A stretch of DNA of 64,000 nt from Drosophila persimilis (taxonomy: Eukaryota > Arthropoda > Insecta > Diptera > Drosophilidae). The notes beneath the pieces were generated by a model. The model ran no database searches, was not told the DNA's origin, and saw nothing but the letters and a program-made list of their open reading frames with translations. The stretch is from assembly GCF_003286085.1 (NCBI RefSeq), contig NW_020825298.1:12028001-12092000 (forward strand), given 5' to 3'. Below are positions 10,010-22,399 of this stretch, in pieces (position 1 is the stretch's first letter; the number at the start of each line of letters is the position of its first letter). Made by a program: the position numbers and the translations under genes.

Positions 10010-11300
10010 GAAACGGGCGGGATATTGATAAAACTTTTTTTTTAGCACGTTCTTGTATATATGTAAATACCCCGTTGCAAGGGGTATACTGTGTGAAGTC
10101 TAGTTTTGTATCAGATATCAGGTATTTGTTATCTGCTGTAACGGTTACCCTAAGGACGCCGCCACATTCTAGCTGAAGGCGGAGTTGAAAACTCAGAAAG
10201 CTCGCCAAAATAAGCTCAGCTTTGTTTGATCGATCAAGCATGTTTGTTTTTGTATAAACATGTAATTACACAAATAGAAACGATGTAATTGGGCTGATTA
10301 TCTTGAAAAAGATAATTTTTCATACAATCCACCCGATTCCACCAAAAGATTCGCCAATTGGCAAAAAATATAACTATGCAACATTGCGTTGAGATAGTTC
10401 TTAAACTCCAATAATAGTTTAATAGAAACCGATGATAGCTGCTTAAATAAGCTCATAGCAGCCTCTTCAGTTCTGTTCCGCTTTCCGCTCATCTTTCAGC
10501 TAGAGCGTGCGCGAGCTCTAAAAGGTATACTGTATCTGTATCACATGTCCTGATATCTTTAATCTGTTTTATTTACCCTGCAAAAGGGGTAAACTGTCCA
10601 AATCAAGCTCTGTATCACATGTCTTGATATTTTGCAAGGATGAATGCTTTCATTTGAATGTATTTATTCTCCCAATTGTTTCAGCGTTTTAAATACGCAA
10701 ATCCACTCAATTTGTTTGGTTCCTGCCACAATTTGTGAGTGCTTTTCAACTTTGTGTATACGGTAAGGTTCGAATCCCTTACCATACTATGCAGAATTTC
10801 ATCTAGCATTAAGCGATGCAAATGTACATAATATGTATGCACCCCATAGGGAGATCGCCTTAGGGGCCGGTCTTTGTGTGCCGCTCAGAAATATCTTTCT
10901 GAGGCTCCCATCTCGTAATGCTTATAGCAATGAATAATATTTGTACAGCAATCGTTGGCAGCCGCCGCTGGCAATAAGATCTAAATTTTTAAGTTAAGGG
11001 CAAAGCAATAGTCATACATGCACCAAAAATGTTCTTTTTCGTTCAACGAACAACGAATGGTAAAATATTGTAATGCTTTGCTCCAACTGCGGCTGCTGTT
11101 AGCCCAAAAACAAAACAAAAACCTTTTTTTTCATAGCTTAGGTACAATTTTTTTTCATAGCTTAAGTGCAATTTTTTTCATAATTTAAGTACATTTTTTT
11201 TCATAGCTTAAGTACAATTTTTTTCATAGATTAAGAAACTTTTTTTGAGCATGAATTTTTTTTGAGCACGTGAAACTAAATATTAACTAAGCCATATAAT
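10010..11300 (+). promoter_or_regulatory. msl-2: msl-2 3' UTR, with SXL/UNR target sites
   Basis: The non-coding stretch after the msl-2 stop. It starts with a T9 tract followed by AGCACGT (10035-10050), 26 nt after the stop. It then carries three related patches of a GGTATACTG/TATCACATG-type repeat (about 10066-10130, 10521-10560 and 10574-10635) and ends with the poly-U array at 11124-11274. The D. melanogaster 3' UTR is about 1 kb and holds the SXL/UNR site used for female repression. The exact polyadenylation site is not clear here. Confidence 0.7.
11124..11274 (+). promoter_or_regulatory. msl-2: Expanded SXL/UNR poly-U array in the msl-2 3' UTR
   Basis: Five tandem units of 22-24 nt each start with T7-8 and continue with CATAGCTTAAGTACAA or a variant. 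Two further U-runs follow: T7 plus GAGCATGAA (11240-11255) and T8 plus GAGCACGTGAA (11256-11274). The last is identical in its core to the UUUUUUUGAGCACGUGAA site that SXL and UNR bind cooperatively in D. melanogaster. The five-fold repeat upstream looks like a lineage expansion, adding five potential SXL sites. Confidence 0.85.
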
Positions 11301-11795
11301 ATGTAATGCATAACATATAAATTCAAAATATGCGAAACCAATATATGTATGTAAAATATTTATGAAAGCAACACATGAGTCTTTTTGGAATAGGACTGGT
11401 AACAGCTTTGAGTGGAGGCAGGGAGTCCGATGAACCTCTCTCTCGCGGCATCTGTCAAAGTGCCAGACCGTTTCCGGGCGGCTCGGCTCGGCTCTCTGTG
11501 CTCATTTGTGGTGTCGTCGCTCACAGATTACTCACTCAATCTCAATTCAGAGTTCAATCAGCCGCTCCGCTCCGTTCCGAGAGTCGCCCTTAGATAAGCT
11601 AAGCTGTGATGCTGCTGCTGTCTGCCTGCTGCTACTGGCTCATCATTATCTCTTGATTAACAACTCAGTGCGTGTTTGTCCCGAGTCAAGTCGAGTACGC
11701 TGTCCGAGTACTGAGTGCCGAGTGGAGGCTGGCGCGTTTCCTCTTAATTTCTCACTGACTGATACTGATAAGCAAAAGTTCAAGACAATCTAGAA

Positions 11796-13265
11796 ATGAT
11801 GAAGCCACTGATAGGGTTTTTGCTCGTGGGATTGCTGATGTGCCAGGCACAGACCCAGCCCCAGGATGTCGACGGTGAGTGCTGTGCTTGTCCCTTGTGC
11901 TTCATCTGCCACTTGTGACCTTTGTCCATGCTTTGAAGCAGCTATCGTCGAGCAGGAAGCAGGCGAAACGGATGAAGAACATAACATTGAGGCGACGCAG
12001 AATCGCATGGCTGCGCAGGTCGAGGCGGTTCTCGAACACTTCAAGCAGTCGGATCCGTTGGGCCTGCCTGGCGTGCCCATACCCGATCCTATAGACGTGC
12101 CCGATGTCAAGAAGAACATGGGCTTCGGCAATCTGGATATGAAGGAGGTGAAGGCCTACGGTCTGTCCAAGTTCCGCATAGACACCGTGGATGCGGACCT
12201 AAAGTCGATGAAGGTGAGAGCAAATCAAACTAAATCGAAGGGAAATCCGTAAAACACTTATCTTTGCAGATTAAGGGTGGCGTTCAATTGGATGAGATGT
12301 TGGTTAAGGGCAAGTACAATCTGGCCAGCTGGATCTCACGCGCCCAGGGACCCTTTACGGTGATCCTCAAGAATGTGTATGCAGAGGCCACGGCCTTCCT
12401 GGCTGTGGAACGTGACGGCCACCTAACCACAGATCGCATCAAGATAGACATTACCTTCAGGGACATGGCTATGGATTTCCAAAACCTTGGTTTCATGGGA
12501 TCCCTCTTCCAGGGCATGGTCAACTCTGCCCCCAATCTTGTCTTTGATGCGATGAAGCCATTTATGCTGCAGGAGGCCGACAAGCAGCTGCGCAGCGAGA
12601 TCGATACAATGATCAAAACGAGCATGGGAGATCGCCGTCTGCCGAACTCCATCACGCCTTTGGACAGCGCCATTGCTGAGGGCCGTAAGGTGGTGCGCCA
12701 GATGGGCTACGATCCGTATCATCTACCGGACATGAATCGCACTATGGGAGTGTTTAGCGTGCAGCTATCGCACACCTGGATCCACGGCATCTCCAGCTTC
12801 TATCGTGTCGGCAACATAACGGCCCTCATGGCCAATAAGACGGTGTCGCTGGTGTTTCAGGTGGGCACCCAGCAGGTGACTGGAGCCGGCCAATGGGAGA
12901 TGGGGCTGGGCATGATGACCCGTGTCGGTCACGTACAGTTTACTGTGCAACATATTCGCGCCACTGTGGGCGTCAGTCAGTCCCTGGACACCCGACAGCG
13001 TCCGCAGATCACCGACCTCCAGTTCGACATGGGCAATATCCAAGTGAGATGCGATGGCGCCGGCACCTTGGACTATGTGATGGAGTTTGCGGTGAATGTG
13101 GTGCCCAATTTGCTGCGCTACCAGATCATGGATGCCATCGAGAATCCCATCAAGCAGCGGGTTCAGGAGAAATTCAACACCATCGATGTGGAGCAAGCCA
13201 TCAAGCAGCTGGCTCACAAGTACGAAACGGAAGGCAGCAACTTTACTTTCGATTTTAAAATTTAA
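11796..13265 (+). CDS. CG3246: Secreted JHBP / Grp7-allergen (takeout-superfamily) protein
   Basis: Three exons, 11796-11874, 11942-12213 and 12270-13265, give 448 residues. The first exon encodes a signal peptide (MMKPLIGFLLVGLLMCQAQT). The rest has the two-lobed lipid-binding pattern of the JHBP/takeout/Der p 7 superfamily: amphipathic strands with few cysteines, the motif IPDPIDVPDVKKNMGFGN, and a C-terminal long helix. Proteins of this superfamily carry small hydrophobic ligands extracellularly. The symbol rests on position between msl-2 and Cog3, as I recall it from D. melanogaster, so treat it as likely rather than proven. AATAAA lies at 13307-13312. The gene is convergent with sec5, with only about 170 bp between their stop codons. 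A tandem ATG at 11799 is an equally possible start. Confidence 0.85.
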
Positions 13266-13433
13266 AAAGCGGTTTCCTTTAGAAATCAATATAATATCTG
13301 CAATTGAATAAAGATTTATATCCCTTTCAACTGACCAATCGGGAATCACAAGTCTAATCTGCACAGGGCTATCTACATTGAATGCAGAGTGGAGAGTGTA
13401 GAGTGCAGACTGTAGAGTGGAATGTCCTCCTCC

Positions 13434-16315
13434 CTAGGGCTCTTTAATGGTGAAGCAGAGCAACTGCAGTCTCATATTCCGCTTCACACGCTCCAGGATC
13501 TCGTCTGCCTTGCGCTTCTGTTCGACATTCAGCGGAGGATTGATCGCCTCCAGTGCCTCCATGAAGTAGTTTCTGTAAAAAGTACAAATTGAAATGAATG
13601 CCAGGTAAATCTGAATCAAGGGGAACACTCACTTGGCTGTCTCATTCGCATAGCCTTCGAGGGCATCCCTCAGTAGGCGGATGTCCACGTGGGCCTGTAT
13701 GGCACCCGTAAAGCTGAAGCGCTGCACGCAGCTCATTAGGCGAGCCAGCTCCTCAGATATGGTCTGAACAATGGACTCCAGGATGGGACGTAGCAGGGCT
13801 GGGGAGATGCTGTAGATCTCCGAGTAGACGCCGACGAGGTTATCGCAGCATTCATGGGCATAGGGTCGCAGCTGACCAATCTCCATCTCGTGATCCCACT
13901 GAAAGCGACCCAGGTACATCGACGGCTCAATGGTGCCCACCAGCGGATCGCCCTTGTGCTCCACATACTCCTCCAGCAGGTTGGTGAACAGCTGGTTCAC
14001 CGTATAGCGCGACGTCTCAATAGCCAGCGTCGGCAAGGGATAGCCGTAGCGAACGAATACGTCTCCGATGTGGGGGAAAAAGCTCTTGTTGCAGTAGGCA
14101 TAATTGGCCAGGCAACAGAGCATACGCTGCTCCCAGGTGACCGCTGCTCCACCACTGGCTACAGAGTCCAGCTGCTGGGCATTGGGAAAGCCCAACAGCT
14201 GGGAGACGTTGTGCGTGGGCGTCTCCTCGTCGTGGGACTGAAAGGCCAGCTCCTCAATAACCGCACTGAAGGTGGAGAGAAATTCCTGCAGGCGCTGCGA
14301 CACCTCACGCTGTCCATCTGACTGCGGCTCAAGCAGATTTCCCTCCCGGGACTCTGGCTGCATGCAAACCGACTGCACCTCATCCAGCGTTTCCACGAGA
14401 AGTGCCTCCAGGGCGGCGGGCAGAATGGTTGCACCGGGATAATCTTCTACACCCAGCTCCCAGGTCTCCTGGCTGCCCAGCTTCTTGCAACGGTCTGTGG
14501 AGCGTTTGAAGATGATGGAGAAACAGAAGAGCCGGACCTCGTCGATAAGTTTCTGAATGATGTCCAGGGCATCGGAGGGCAAATCCAGGCCAATTAGGGT
14601 GGCATAGGCAATTCTCGTATAGCGAAGACATTGAGGAATCCACGGGAGGAACTGATGTGTGGCCGAGGCGGAGCCAATCGACCAGCTCAGGCCGCTGGAC
14701 TGGCGCAATGCACGCTGATCACCGGCTATGAGTATGGCCAGTCGCAGATACACGCAAAATTTCTCAATCGCGTTGAGAATCATTTTCTTGAAATCACCCG
14801 GCTTTGGATCGTGGGGACCCCGGAGCTCTCCTGTGAAGTAAAGCTGGCCTAGACGCCACAAATCCGGCAACTGAGAAGCGGCAATGTCGCAGAGCTCCTC
14901 GCAAAAGTTGACACGACTTGGCGCCTGGCTGGGATCACGATCACGGTCACGACTCTTGGACTTCTCCGGCGTGCCGGCTGCATCTTTGTTGGCATGCTGC
15001 TCGAATGTTTGCCGGAAAGTAGCCTCCAGATACTTGGCTCTGGCCTCAATGGCATCCCATGCAGGATCTATGTTCCGCAGCTTATCTCCAATGGGCGTGC
15101 CACTCTGCTGGAGCTCCAGGCTGGTCAAGGCCTTTATTAACTTCTTCTGCTGGTCCACGCTTTGAGGCATCTTGACCACCTTCTCGTGAAGCTGCTTCCG
15201 TATGGAAAGAATACGTTGATCGACCTCTTCCAGCACCTTCCGGAATATGGGAATCTCAGTCTTGCCAAACAGGTTCTTGGCGCGTGAGTAGTCATTGACC
15301 ACTATGTCATATTCGCCCGCCTTTGCTCGCCGATCCACCGCATTAGGCAGGCAGAAGAGAAACTTGTGCCTGGACAGAGCGAACAAGACGGATCGGGTGG
15401 AGTCTGCCTTCTCCTTACGCACCAAGACATCTGTGAAGATCTTCTGCGACTCGGTAATTGAGTCTGAAAAGAGAAAAGGAACGCTTTAGAATCACAATCG
15501 TGCCAGAGACACTTCACTCTCACTCTCTATGGACGCTTCCAGAATGTTCAGCGGTTCGGTTCCATGCAGTTTGAGATCCTCTTGCAGCTTGTCCCGTATA
15601 TTCATCAGCGTGTCCAGCTGGTCAATGACAGAGCCCGCATTGGATTTGAGGAACGACAACTGTCCCTCCTTTTGACTCTCCACCTTACGCTTCAGATATG
15701 CCAAGCCTGCCTTGAGGTCTTCAAAGGATGTGGCCAAATGATTTTCCAGCAGGAACCAGGAAGGCGAAAAGTGCTCCTGCGATAGATCGCCACAGGCCTC
15801 GGGAAACAAATCTCGCAGATCTTCTGGGATCTTCTGTTCATTGCCTTCGATTGATAGCCCCAGAGGATCCTCCTGCGTTAGCCCCGACTGAGTCAGGGTT
15901 CGTCTTCCCCAGGCAAAATTTTGTGAAGGCGACTCTTCAATCCATACAGCAGACTCCTTCAGCGGACCGATGGTTTCGTGATAGGCACGGAACTGAACTG
16001 TCGACGTACCCACTCCGCCGCTTAGAGTGGTCACTATGATGTCACCCTTTCCCTTGGCCGGGCCGGTGCGTGCTATAATTTTGTTGGACGATTTCCATTC
16101 CGCAGACAGCAGACAGTCGGAGCCGCAAATCTTTAGACCTGGAAAAAGAGGAAGGTTACCATTAAACCAGCTCGATGTGGTGGTGTCGATGTCCGTCTAC
16201 GCCTACCAATTAGGTCTTGCACTCGAGTGCCCAGAAATTCGCCTCGAATGATGACGCGAGTACCAGGAGGACCCTCTTTTGGAGACAGTCCTGTTACCAC
16301 CGGTTGTGGGGCCAT
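13434..16315 (-). CDS. sec5: Exocyst complex component Sec5 (EXOC2)
   Basis: Four exons on the minus strand, 16207-16315, 15524-16138, 13633-15463 and 13434-13572, give 897 residues. Sec5 is a subunit of the octameric exocyst that tethers secretory vesicles to the plasma membrane, and its N-terminal IPT/TIG domain binds RalA. That domain is visible from MAPQPVVTGLSPKEGPPGTR to about residue 95. A coiled-coil follows around residues 200-290 and then the helical-rod body typical of exocyst subunits. The start was chosen at MAPQP because the upstream in-frame extension has no family similarity. It is divergent from Cog3, with about 385 bp between the two starts, which probably share a promoter. 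Confidence 0.95.
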
Positions 16316-16700
16316 GGTGAGCTTTATGACCGGTGGAAGTGGCTTAAAATTTGGCAACAAAAACGCCAAAGGAAATAAATTTCCAAAGTTTTATTGTAGC
16401 TCAGTGTTAACTAATCCCTAAGGACAGTGTTGCAAAACTTCAATTTGTTTGTTTATATTTCTTTGTTTTCTGTTTTTTATTAGAGAATTTAAAAAAATAC
16501 AAGATAAGGGTATTGTAATCTTAACTGAATATCTTTTAAGAAGCTGCAGGAACCTTAAATCTTTGTTTGCCACTAATTTGGGGCGAATAAAAGTATATGA
16601 CTAAAAACATCGATTTCGGAGCAAAAACATCGATGTCAGCACTTACATCTAAACAGCTCTAGCTCTAGAAACAGCTGAAGAAGTCCGCTGCTGAAGAAAA
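16316..16700. promoter_or_regulatory. Divergent sec5/Cog3 promoter with paired CATCGAT sites
   Basis: The interval between the two start codons contains two copies of AAAACATCGAT (near 16605 and 16625). They resemble the DRE/BEAF-type ATCGAT core of Drosophila housekeeping promoters. No TATA box is evident. Both genes encode vesicle-tethering subunits, and shared control is plausible. Confidence 0.6.
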
Positions 16701-19700
16701 ATGGATGACGTCGCCACAGCACAAAGCGAGAATGAGAATTTACGGAAAATTCGCAACCGCCTGATGCAATGGGAGTCCAAGACCGATCCCCTGGCGGCGC
16801 TCAGTGTCCAGCAGGAGGAACATTTGGATGTCTTCGCAAATCTGTGGCGAGACAGCGGACCATCGGTAAGTGTGCTTGTCGCAAGTGCGAACAAATTGAT
16901 AAGACTCATCTTTGTTGATAGTTGCCGGTAGGGACCACTCCTTCGACAGCAGAGCCATCAGACGAGGCGAACACAGAGGGCGCGCCAACAAAGAGTACTG
17001 ACAATATAGAACTGCCTGCCGAGGGCCTTCAGAACACCAACGATTTCCTGCTCTGGTTTGTAGACGTCAATGCTGAGATCGAGCAACGTGGCGATGCGGT
17101 TTATCACAAATATCTGCAGCAGTTGGAGCAGCGCAAGGCGGAGTGCTCCCACATGCTTGGCCAAATCTCGGTAGCCATGGATCGTTTGGGGGCCCTCTCC
17201 GACGAGTACGAGTTTGTGTCGCAAAAGACGAGTGCCTTGAACACGGCCAGCGAACAGTTGATCGATGAGCAGGAGAAGCTCCAGGATCTGAGCAATGAAA
17301 TTCAACGACGTTTGCATTATTTCAGTCAAGTTGAGCTGCTGAATCAACGACTTCAAAGTCCTACGTTATCGGTGGCCAGCGAAGCGTTCCGGGAATGCTT
17401 AAATAAAATTGATGAATGCTTGAACTACATAGAAGAAAATGTAAGACTTTAAACCCAGCCCACTTTAAGCTCATCTTCAGCAAGCTACATGTTTATTTGC
17501 ACCCTATTCTAGCCCAAATTTAAAGACGCCGCCACCTACAATGTGAAGTATAGACAATGCTTGGCAAAGGCCTCTGGCCTGGTGCGAAACTATGTCACCA
17601 GCGTGATCAATCAGGCCACGGAGGCTACACTGCATCCCAAGAATAGCGCAACTGATTCATCTAGCGCCCTGCAAGCACCGGATGCTGCCTTCGCCTTGTA
17701 TTATGGGAAATATCAAACAGCAGCAGCGAAGGTTAAACGAGTGGTCCAACTGATTGAGACTCGTCTGGAGCACAGCAACGACTATACCCAGCTAATGACC
17801 GACTTGCAGCAGCATTACTTGGCTCAGCGTGCCAGTGTGATGTCGCCAGCAGTGAACCTTTCGATACAGAATGTTAAAACGGCCCACAAAGGAGACCATT
17901 GCTCGTTGACGCGGAGTGCATGCGGATTTCTCGTGCATGTGTGTCAGGACGAGCAGCGTTTGTTTTACCAGTTCTTTAGTACAGGCGCGCCACACCTGAC
18001 GTGAGTTTGTCTAAATTAGAATCGATTCAGGATTGATCATGTCCTTGTTTTCAGCGTTTATCTAGAAGGCTTGTGTACTATTCTTTATGATACATTGCGG
18101 CCCTTCATCATACACATTAATCATTTGGAAACGCTGGCCGAGATCTGCTCTATCTTGCGCATTGAAATGCTTGAAGAGCATGTTCAACAAAATCGTATGT
18201 TAATGCGAAATACTTTGTAATATTTGATAATATGTCAACAATCTTTTTATCTACAAGCATCCGCCCTGGAGGCCTTTGCCACCATTGCTCATCAATTACT
18301 GCAGGATGTGCAGGAGCGTTTGGTATTCCGTGCACATTTGTATCTACAGTCGGACATTCAGAACTTTAATCCTTCATCAGGCGACCTGGCCTATCCCGAG
18401 AAGCTGGAAATGATGGAGGTATAAACCTAGCTCTATACACTTAACCGATTTAACTATTTAATAATTCAATATAAACAATTTGTAGAGCATTGCGTTATCT
18501 CTTCAAGAGCCTACTCCTTTGCGCAGATCGGATTCGCGCGCCTCCGTTATTTCCAGTGTATCGAGTGTTTTAGAAACAGAAAGCGTTGATAATTCCTACA
18601 GAATCAAGCAAATGAGTACGCATCGAAGGAATAGAATAGGTAGATCTTAATTGAACAATCAAAATAATTCTTTCAGATTCCCCCGCTGATTTGCATGGCA
18701 TGTGGTACCCGACTGTTCGCCGCACTTTAGTCTGCCTCTCCCGCTTGTATCGCTGCGTTGATCGACCCATTTTCCAAGGCCTTTCACAGGAGGCTCTAAA
18801 GCTCTGCATCCAAAGTGTCTCCTATGCCGGTGGCAAAATTGGAGCTGCCAAGACGCCAATCGACGGAGAACTCTTCGAAATCAAACATCTGCTGATCCTT
18901 AGGGAACAGATTGCTCCATTCCGAGTGGATTTCACTGTAAAGGAAACATCTTTGGACTTTAGTAAAGTCAAGACCGCTGCCTTTGGACTGCTGCAGAAGC
19001 GGAAACAGCTTTTCTCCATGGGCAGCAACAATGCTTTGCTCGAATTCCTGCTAGAGGGCACACCACAGATAAAAGAGCATTTGCTTGACTCTCGTAAGGA
19101 GGTGGACCGTCAGCTGAAGACAGTTTGCGAGAAGTACATCAGAGATGCTGTGAATATGTTAATCGGCCCCTTAATCACATTCCTGGACAAGACACAGAGT
19201 CTGCTGGCACAAGCGGCCTCCACAACAGCCTCAACGCCAGAGTCTTCGTCCCCAAAGGCAAGCTACGTTCTGAGGCAGAGCCCCTGGGCGAGTCCGCAGC
19301 AGATAAGCAGTATCATTCAAGAAACGCAGCGCATGATCAAGGCCAAGCTGGCAGTGCTCCAGCGAGCCATGCAACTCTACCTGAGCAATCGTGATACGGA
19401 ATTCATAATCTTTCGCCCCATACGTGTAAGTGTCCTAAATTCGAGGATATGTAAAAAATGTATTTAAAATCTTGTAACCCTTTAGAACAATATCATACAA
19501 TCGTTTGTTAAACTGGAGCAATTACTGACCACAAACGGCTACTCTACAGATGATATGATCATCACGAGCTGCCCGTCTGCGGAACAGGTATCCATCTTGC
19601 TTTCCAGTGCCAGTATTTTGGCTGCAGAGGGAGTGGCAAGTTTTGCAGCGGCAGCAGCACGAAAAATCAGCACCTCGTCCTCAATAGAAGGTGCAGCAGC

Positions 19701-19878
19701 AGGTGGCAGAAAACTGAGCACAATGTCCAACAAAGCCGAGTTGTTGCAAGAGTCCAAGGCAGAGGAACTGGAGGCCGTTAGATCAGAAGCAGCGCCAGCT
19801 CCAGCGGAGAGTACAGCTTCAGAGAATGTAGTGGCTGAATTAGAAGTGCCAACATCCGCGCAGGCCAGCTCAGAATAG
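16701..19878 (+). CDS. Cog3: Conserved oligomeric Golgi complex subunit 3
   Basis: Eight exons join in phase: 16701-16865, 16922-17440, 17513-18000, 18055-18194, 18258-18418, 18486-18639, 18677-19425 and 19486-19878. They give 922 residues. Cog3 is a lobe A subunit of the COG tether for retrograde intra-Golgi transport. The N-terminal region holds the Sec34-like domain with heptad coiled coil (residues 80-190, [15 protein letters not shown] region), followed by a helical body. The C terminus is an Ala/Ser/Glu-rich disordered tail (about residues 830-922) that varies in the family. The short exon 6 has a GTAGAT donor, weaker than the others but the only one that keeps phase with exon 7. It is convergent with the ZFAND2-type gene. 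Confidence 0.94.
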
Positions 19879-20217
19879 TTTGCAATGTATCCCCTATGTA
19901 ACTTATATGTATATCTATTTATCTAGCTAAGCCATGTAATATATTTATATGTTTAAGAGCTGCATAAGAGTGGTGTCTGCAGCCTGTTGTGGTTTATCCT
20001 TTCCAAAAAAACAAAATGTAGAATTAACATTGATTTATTTTTGCTAAACCACGTAGAATGTGACGAAGTCGAAGTAAATTATCAACAAAACATTACGAGA
20101 ACAATAACAATAAGCAAATAGTTCGAATATTCTCTAATAGTAGTTGGGGCAGATTCCTTGCTTTGCTGCTGGTCAAGTGATGGATATGTCGAGAGTTGTA
20201 CTCGTAAGATTCTGTAA

Positions 20218-21128
20218 CTAGGACAGCGAACACTTGTCCTTGGCATTTGATTGCTGCCCGCCCACAGTAACACCCGGTGCGTTGTTCTGGGCTGGTGTCT
20301 GGCGGTTACGATCCAGTTCCGCAGCGTCATCCTGTTCCATTATTGATAAGGCTAGCGCCCGTGCCAGAGCCTCGTCTTCAGTCTGAAGCAAAATATAGTT
20401 TGGAATTGGTTAGTTTCAGGCAACGAAACTATGGTTCTATTTCAATGATGACTTACCATATTTCCCTGTATATTTTGAACTTGTGCGGCCTGCACTGGTC
20501 TTGGTCTGGGATTTGAGTTGAACAGGTTGTTTGCTGGCTTATTCTGACGACGACTTTCCGCTGCTTTAGCCGCATTCGATCGTGCGTCAGTGGATGACTT
20601 GAATATAGATTGAAAAACTCCACTGGCTCCACTGGGCGCTGCTGGCGTGGGCTCATTTGGCCTGCATTCGTGGTCGCTGGTATGACGGTGACGTAGACAG
20701 AAGTTCAAGTGGCACTGTGTACATTTCACAGGAATGAGTTCCTTGCGTTTACAACCTTTGGCATGGCAGCGATTTGTATAGATTTTCTTGCTCTCCGATT
20801 TGCATTGCTTGTCAATGTGTTGGCCAACTGTTAGGTCAGGTTCCACGCCAGGCGCTGTGGGCACTGGCTCATGACAGAGCGGACAGATGGGCACCTGGAC
20901 ATTTTTCTTGTACGCTCCGGGACAATTGTGACGATCGTAGTTGTAGTGGGAGGCGCAAAATACCTTGTCGCATGAGTCACACTTGACAGGTAGGAAATCT
21001 ATGAATATATTTTCGAAATTAATTGAATTAATGGTCTGCCTTTACTTCCTGGTTGGAGGTTTTTGCTTCTCACCCAATCTGTTGCATGTCTGCTCGCTGC
21101 AATGCTGGCCCAAATGTGGAAACTCCAT
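20218..21128 (-). CDS. AN1-type zinc-finger protein, ZFAND2/AIRAPL family
   Basis: Three exons, 21074-21128, 20457-20998 and 20218-20382, give 253 residues. ZFAND2 proteins link p97/VCP and ubiquitin to the proteasome and ER protein quality control. The order is as in mammalian ZFAND2B: MEFPHLGQHCSEQTC starts the first AN1 finger (residues 4-50), then a second AN1 finger (about 94-142). Next comes a segment R-SNAAK-AA-ES-R that fits the p97-binding VIM pattern RX5AAX2R. A ubiquitin-interacting motif follows in the last exon (EDEALARALALSIM), and the C-terminal tetrapeptide is CSLS, compatible with prenylation. I believe the D. melanogaster orthologue is CG12795 but cannot confirm it. The gene is convergent with Cog3. 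Confidence 0.92.
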
Positions 21129-22399
21129 AGTGTTCTCGTGGCGTCTACTGTCGAGTTGAAAATATACCTTCTCACAGGTTGCAGCTGCTTTTATTGCCTT
21201 TGCCCAATCAAAGAAAACTTCCAGAAAATCGTCGATTTTTATCAATAATGACTAAACAGAAATATAAATTGTGAAACAGGGTAGTTTTACACAAAATATC
21301 GGTACTTTTGTGCGATAAAAACCAACTGTATACAGAACCAGACCTGAGAGAGTTCAAAAAATTTGAAAAAAGCATACAATCACATATTTTTGTCGAAACA
21401 TATTGCGTGTGTACTAACACATGCAAAGATGTTCTCTCTGCGCTCTCTCTCTCACTCTGGGGTACTGAACGCGCGCCCCTTTTTTTTGTCCGTATAAAGT
21501 ACAAAAATCTGTGGCATTAAAATTTTAAAGATAAGAGAAAATAAAAACTCAGAATCATAAAGAAAGACCATATAACCCATTCCGAAATACTCCAAGTTAA
21601 AATTCAAATTTATTTAATAAATTTTAATGAAATATATTTTTTTGCTATTATATCCCAGAAACTTTTCAGCATTACTATAGCGCAGGGGGACTAATCAAGT
21701 GTTCACTATGCTTAAATTCTTGGTTCTCCGAAGTTCGATAAAATGAAGAGCCGGAAACTCGAGTTTCTCGGACTGCGAGTAGTTGAGCGGAAATTTTAAA
21801 TCAGATTATTGAACCACTATTTACATCTATACATATTTACAAATTTATTTGTTTGAAATGCTCTCTTTGTCATGATACAAAATGTTTTAATAGGAATATA
21901 TATATAAATACATAAATATACCAACAACAATTAAGGAAAAATATTTCCCAACAATAATGGTATACATTTCAATTTGGAAATCGTTAATAAAGTCTTCTTC
22001 TTCACTTTAATTAAATTTCTGGATTCATTTTGCGTTGTTTTAAATAATACCGAATATGTGTGAATAATGAGAATACGCAGCTTTAAATCTGCTATTGCCA
22101 TTTTGCTTTGTTTTAGCAATATATAAGCATAATTACTGTGCATATAAAGAATAAAGAGATAACGTTGGTGCGAATGCATCGATAGTTAAAGTTTAACTTT
22201 CTGAGAGGAATTGAAATCTTTTGCTTGGAAATACAAACAGCAGCTGCAGATTGCTAGACAAGTGCTGATGGCGAAATATAGCTCCAAATCTTTAGATCAA
22301 GAACAAATTTGGTCCCGCTGAAAAAATGTTCATAGCGCGCTTGGCTGTTGGCTCTTGACAGTTTTTGGAAATGCATTGAGAAAAGGTTGTGAATTAAAG
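21129..22399. other. Intergenic region, ZFAND2-type promoter side and Snx1 3' side
   Basis: AT-rich. Around 21481-21580 there is a decayed piece related to the dispersed repeat at 32690-33400 (shared phrases AAAATCTGTGGCAT, CAGAATCATA and GACCATAT). An ATCGAT site lies at 22178-22186. No gene was seen. Confidence 0.5.

Noticed and set aside
10752..10800. tRNA T-arm-like hairpin (GGTTCGAATCC)
   Set aside because: No acceptor, D or anticodon arms are recognisable around it.
10850..10920. Hairpin CTCAGAAATATCTTTCTGAG, possible small RNA
   Set aside because: Short stem only; no snoRNA boxes or precursor-like arms that I can support.
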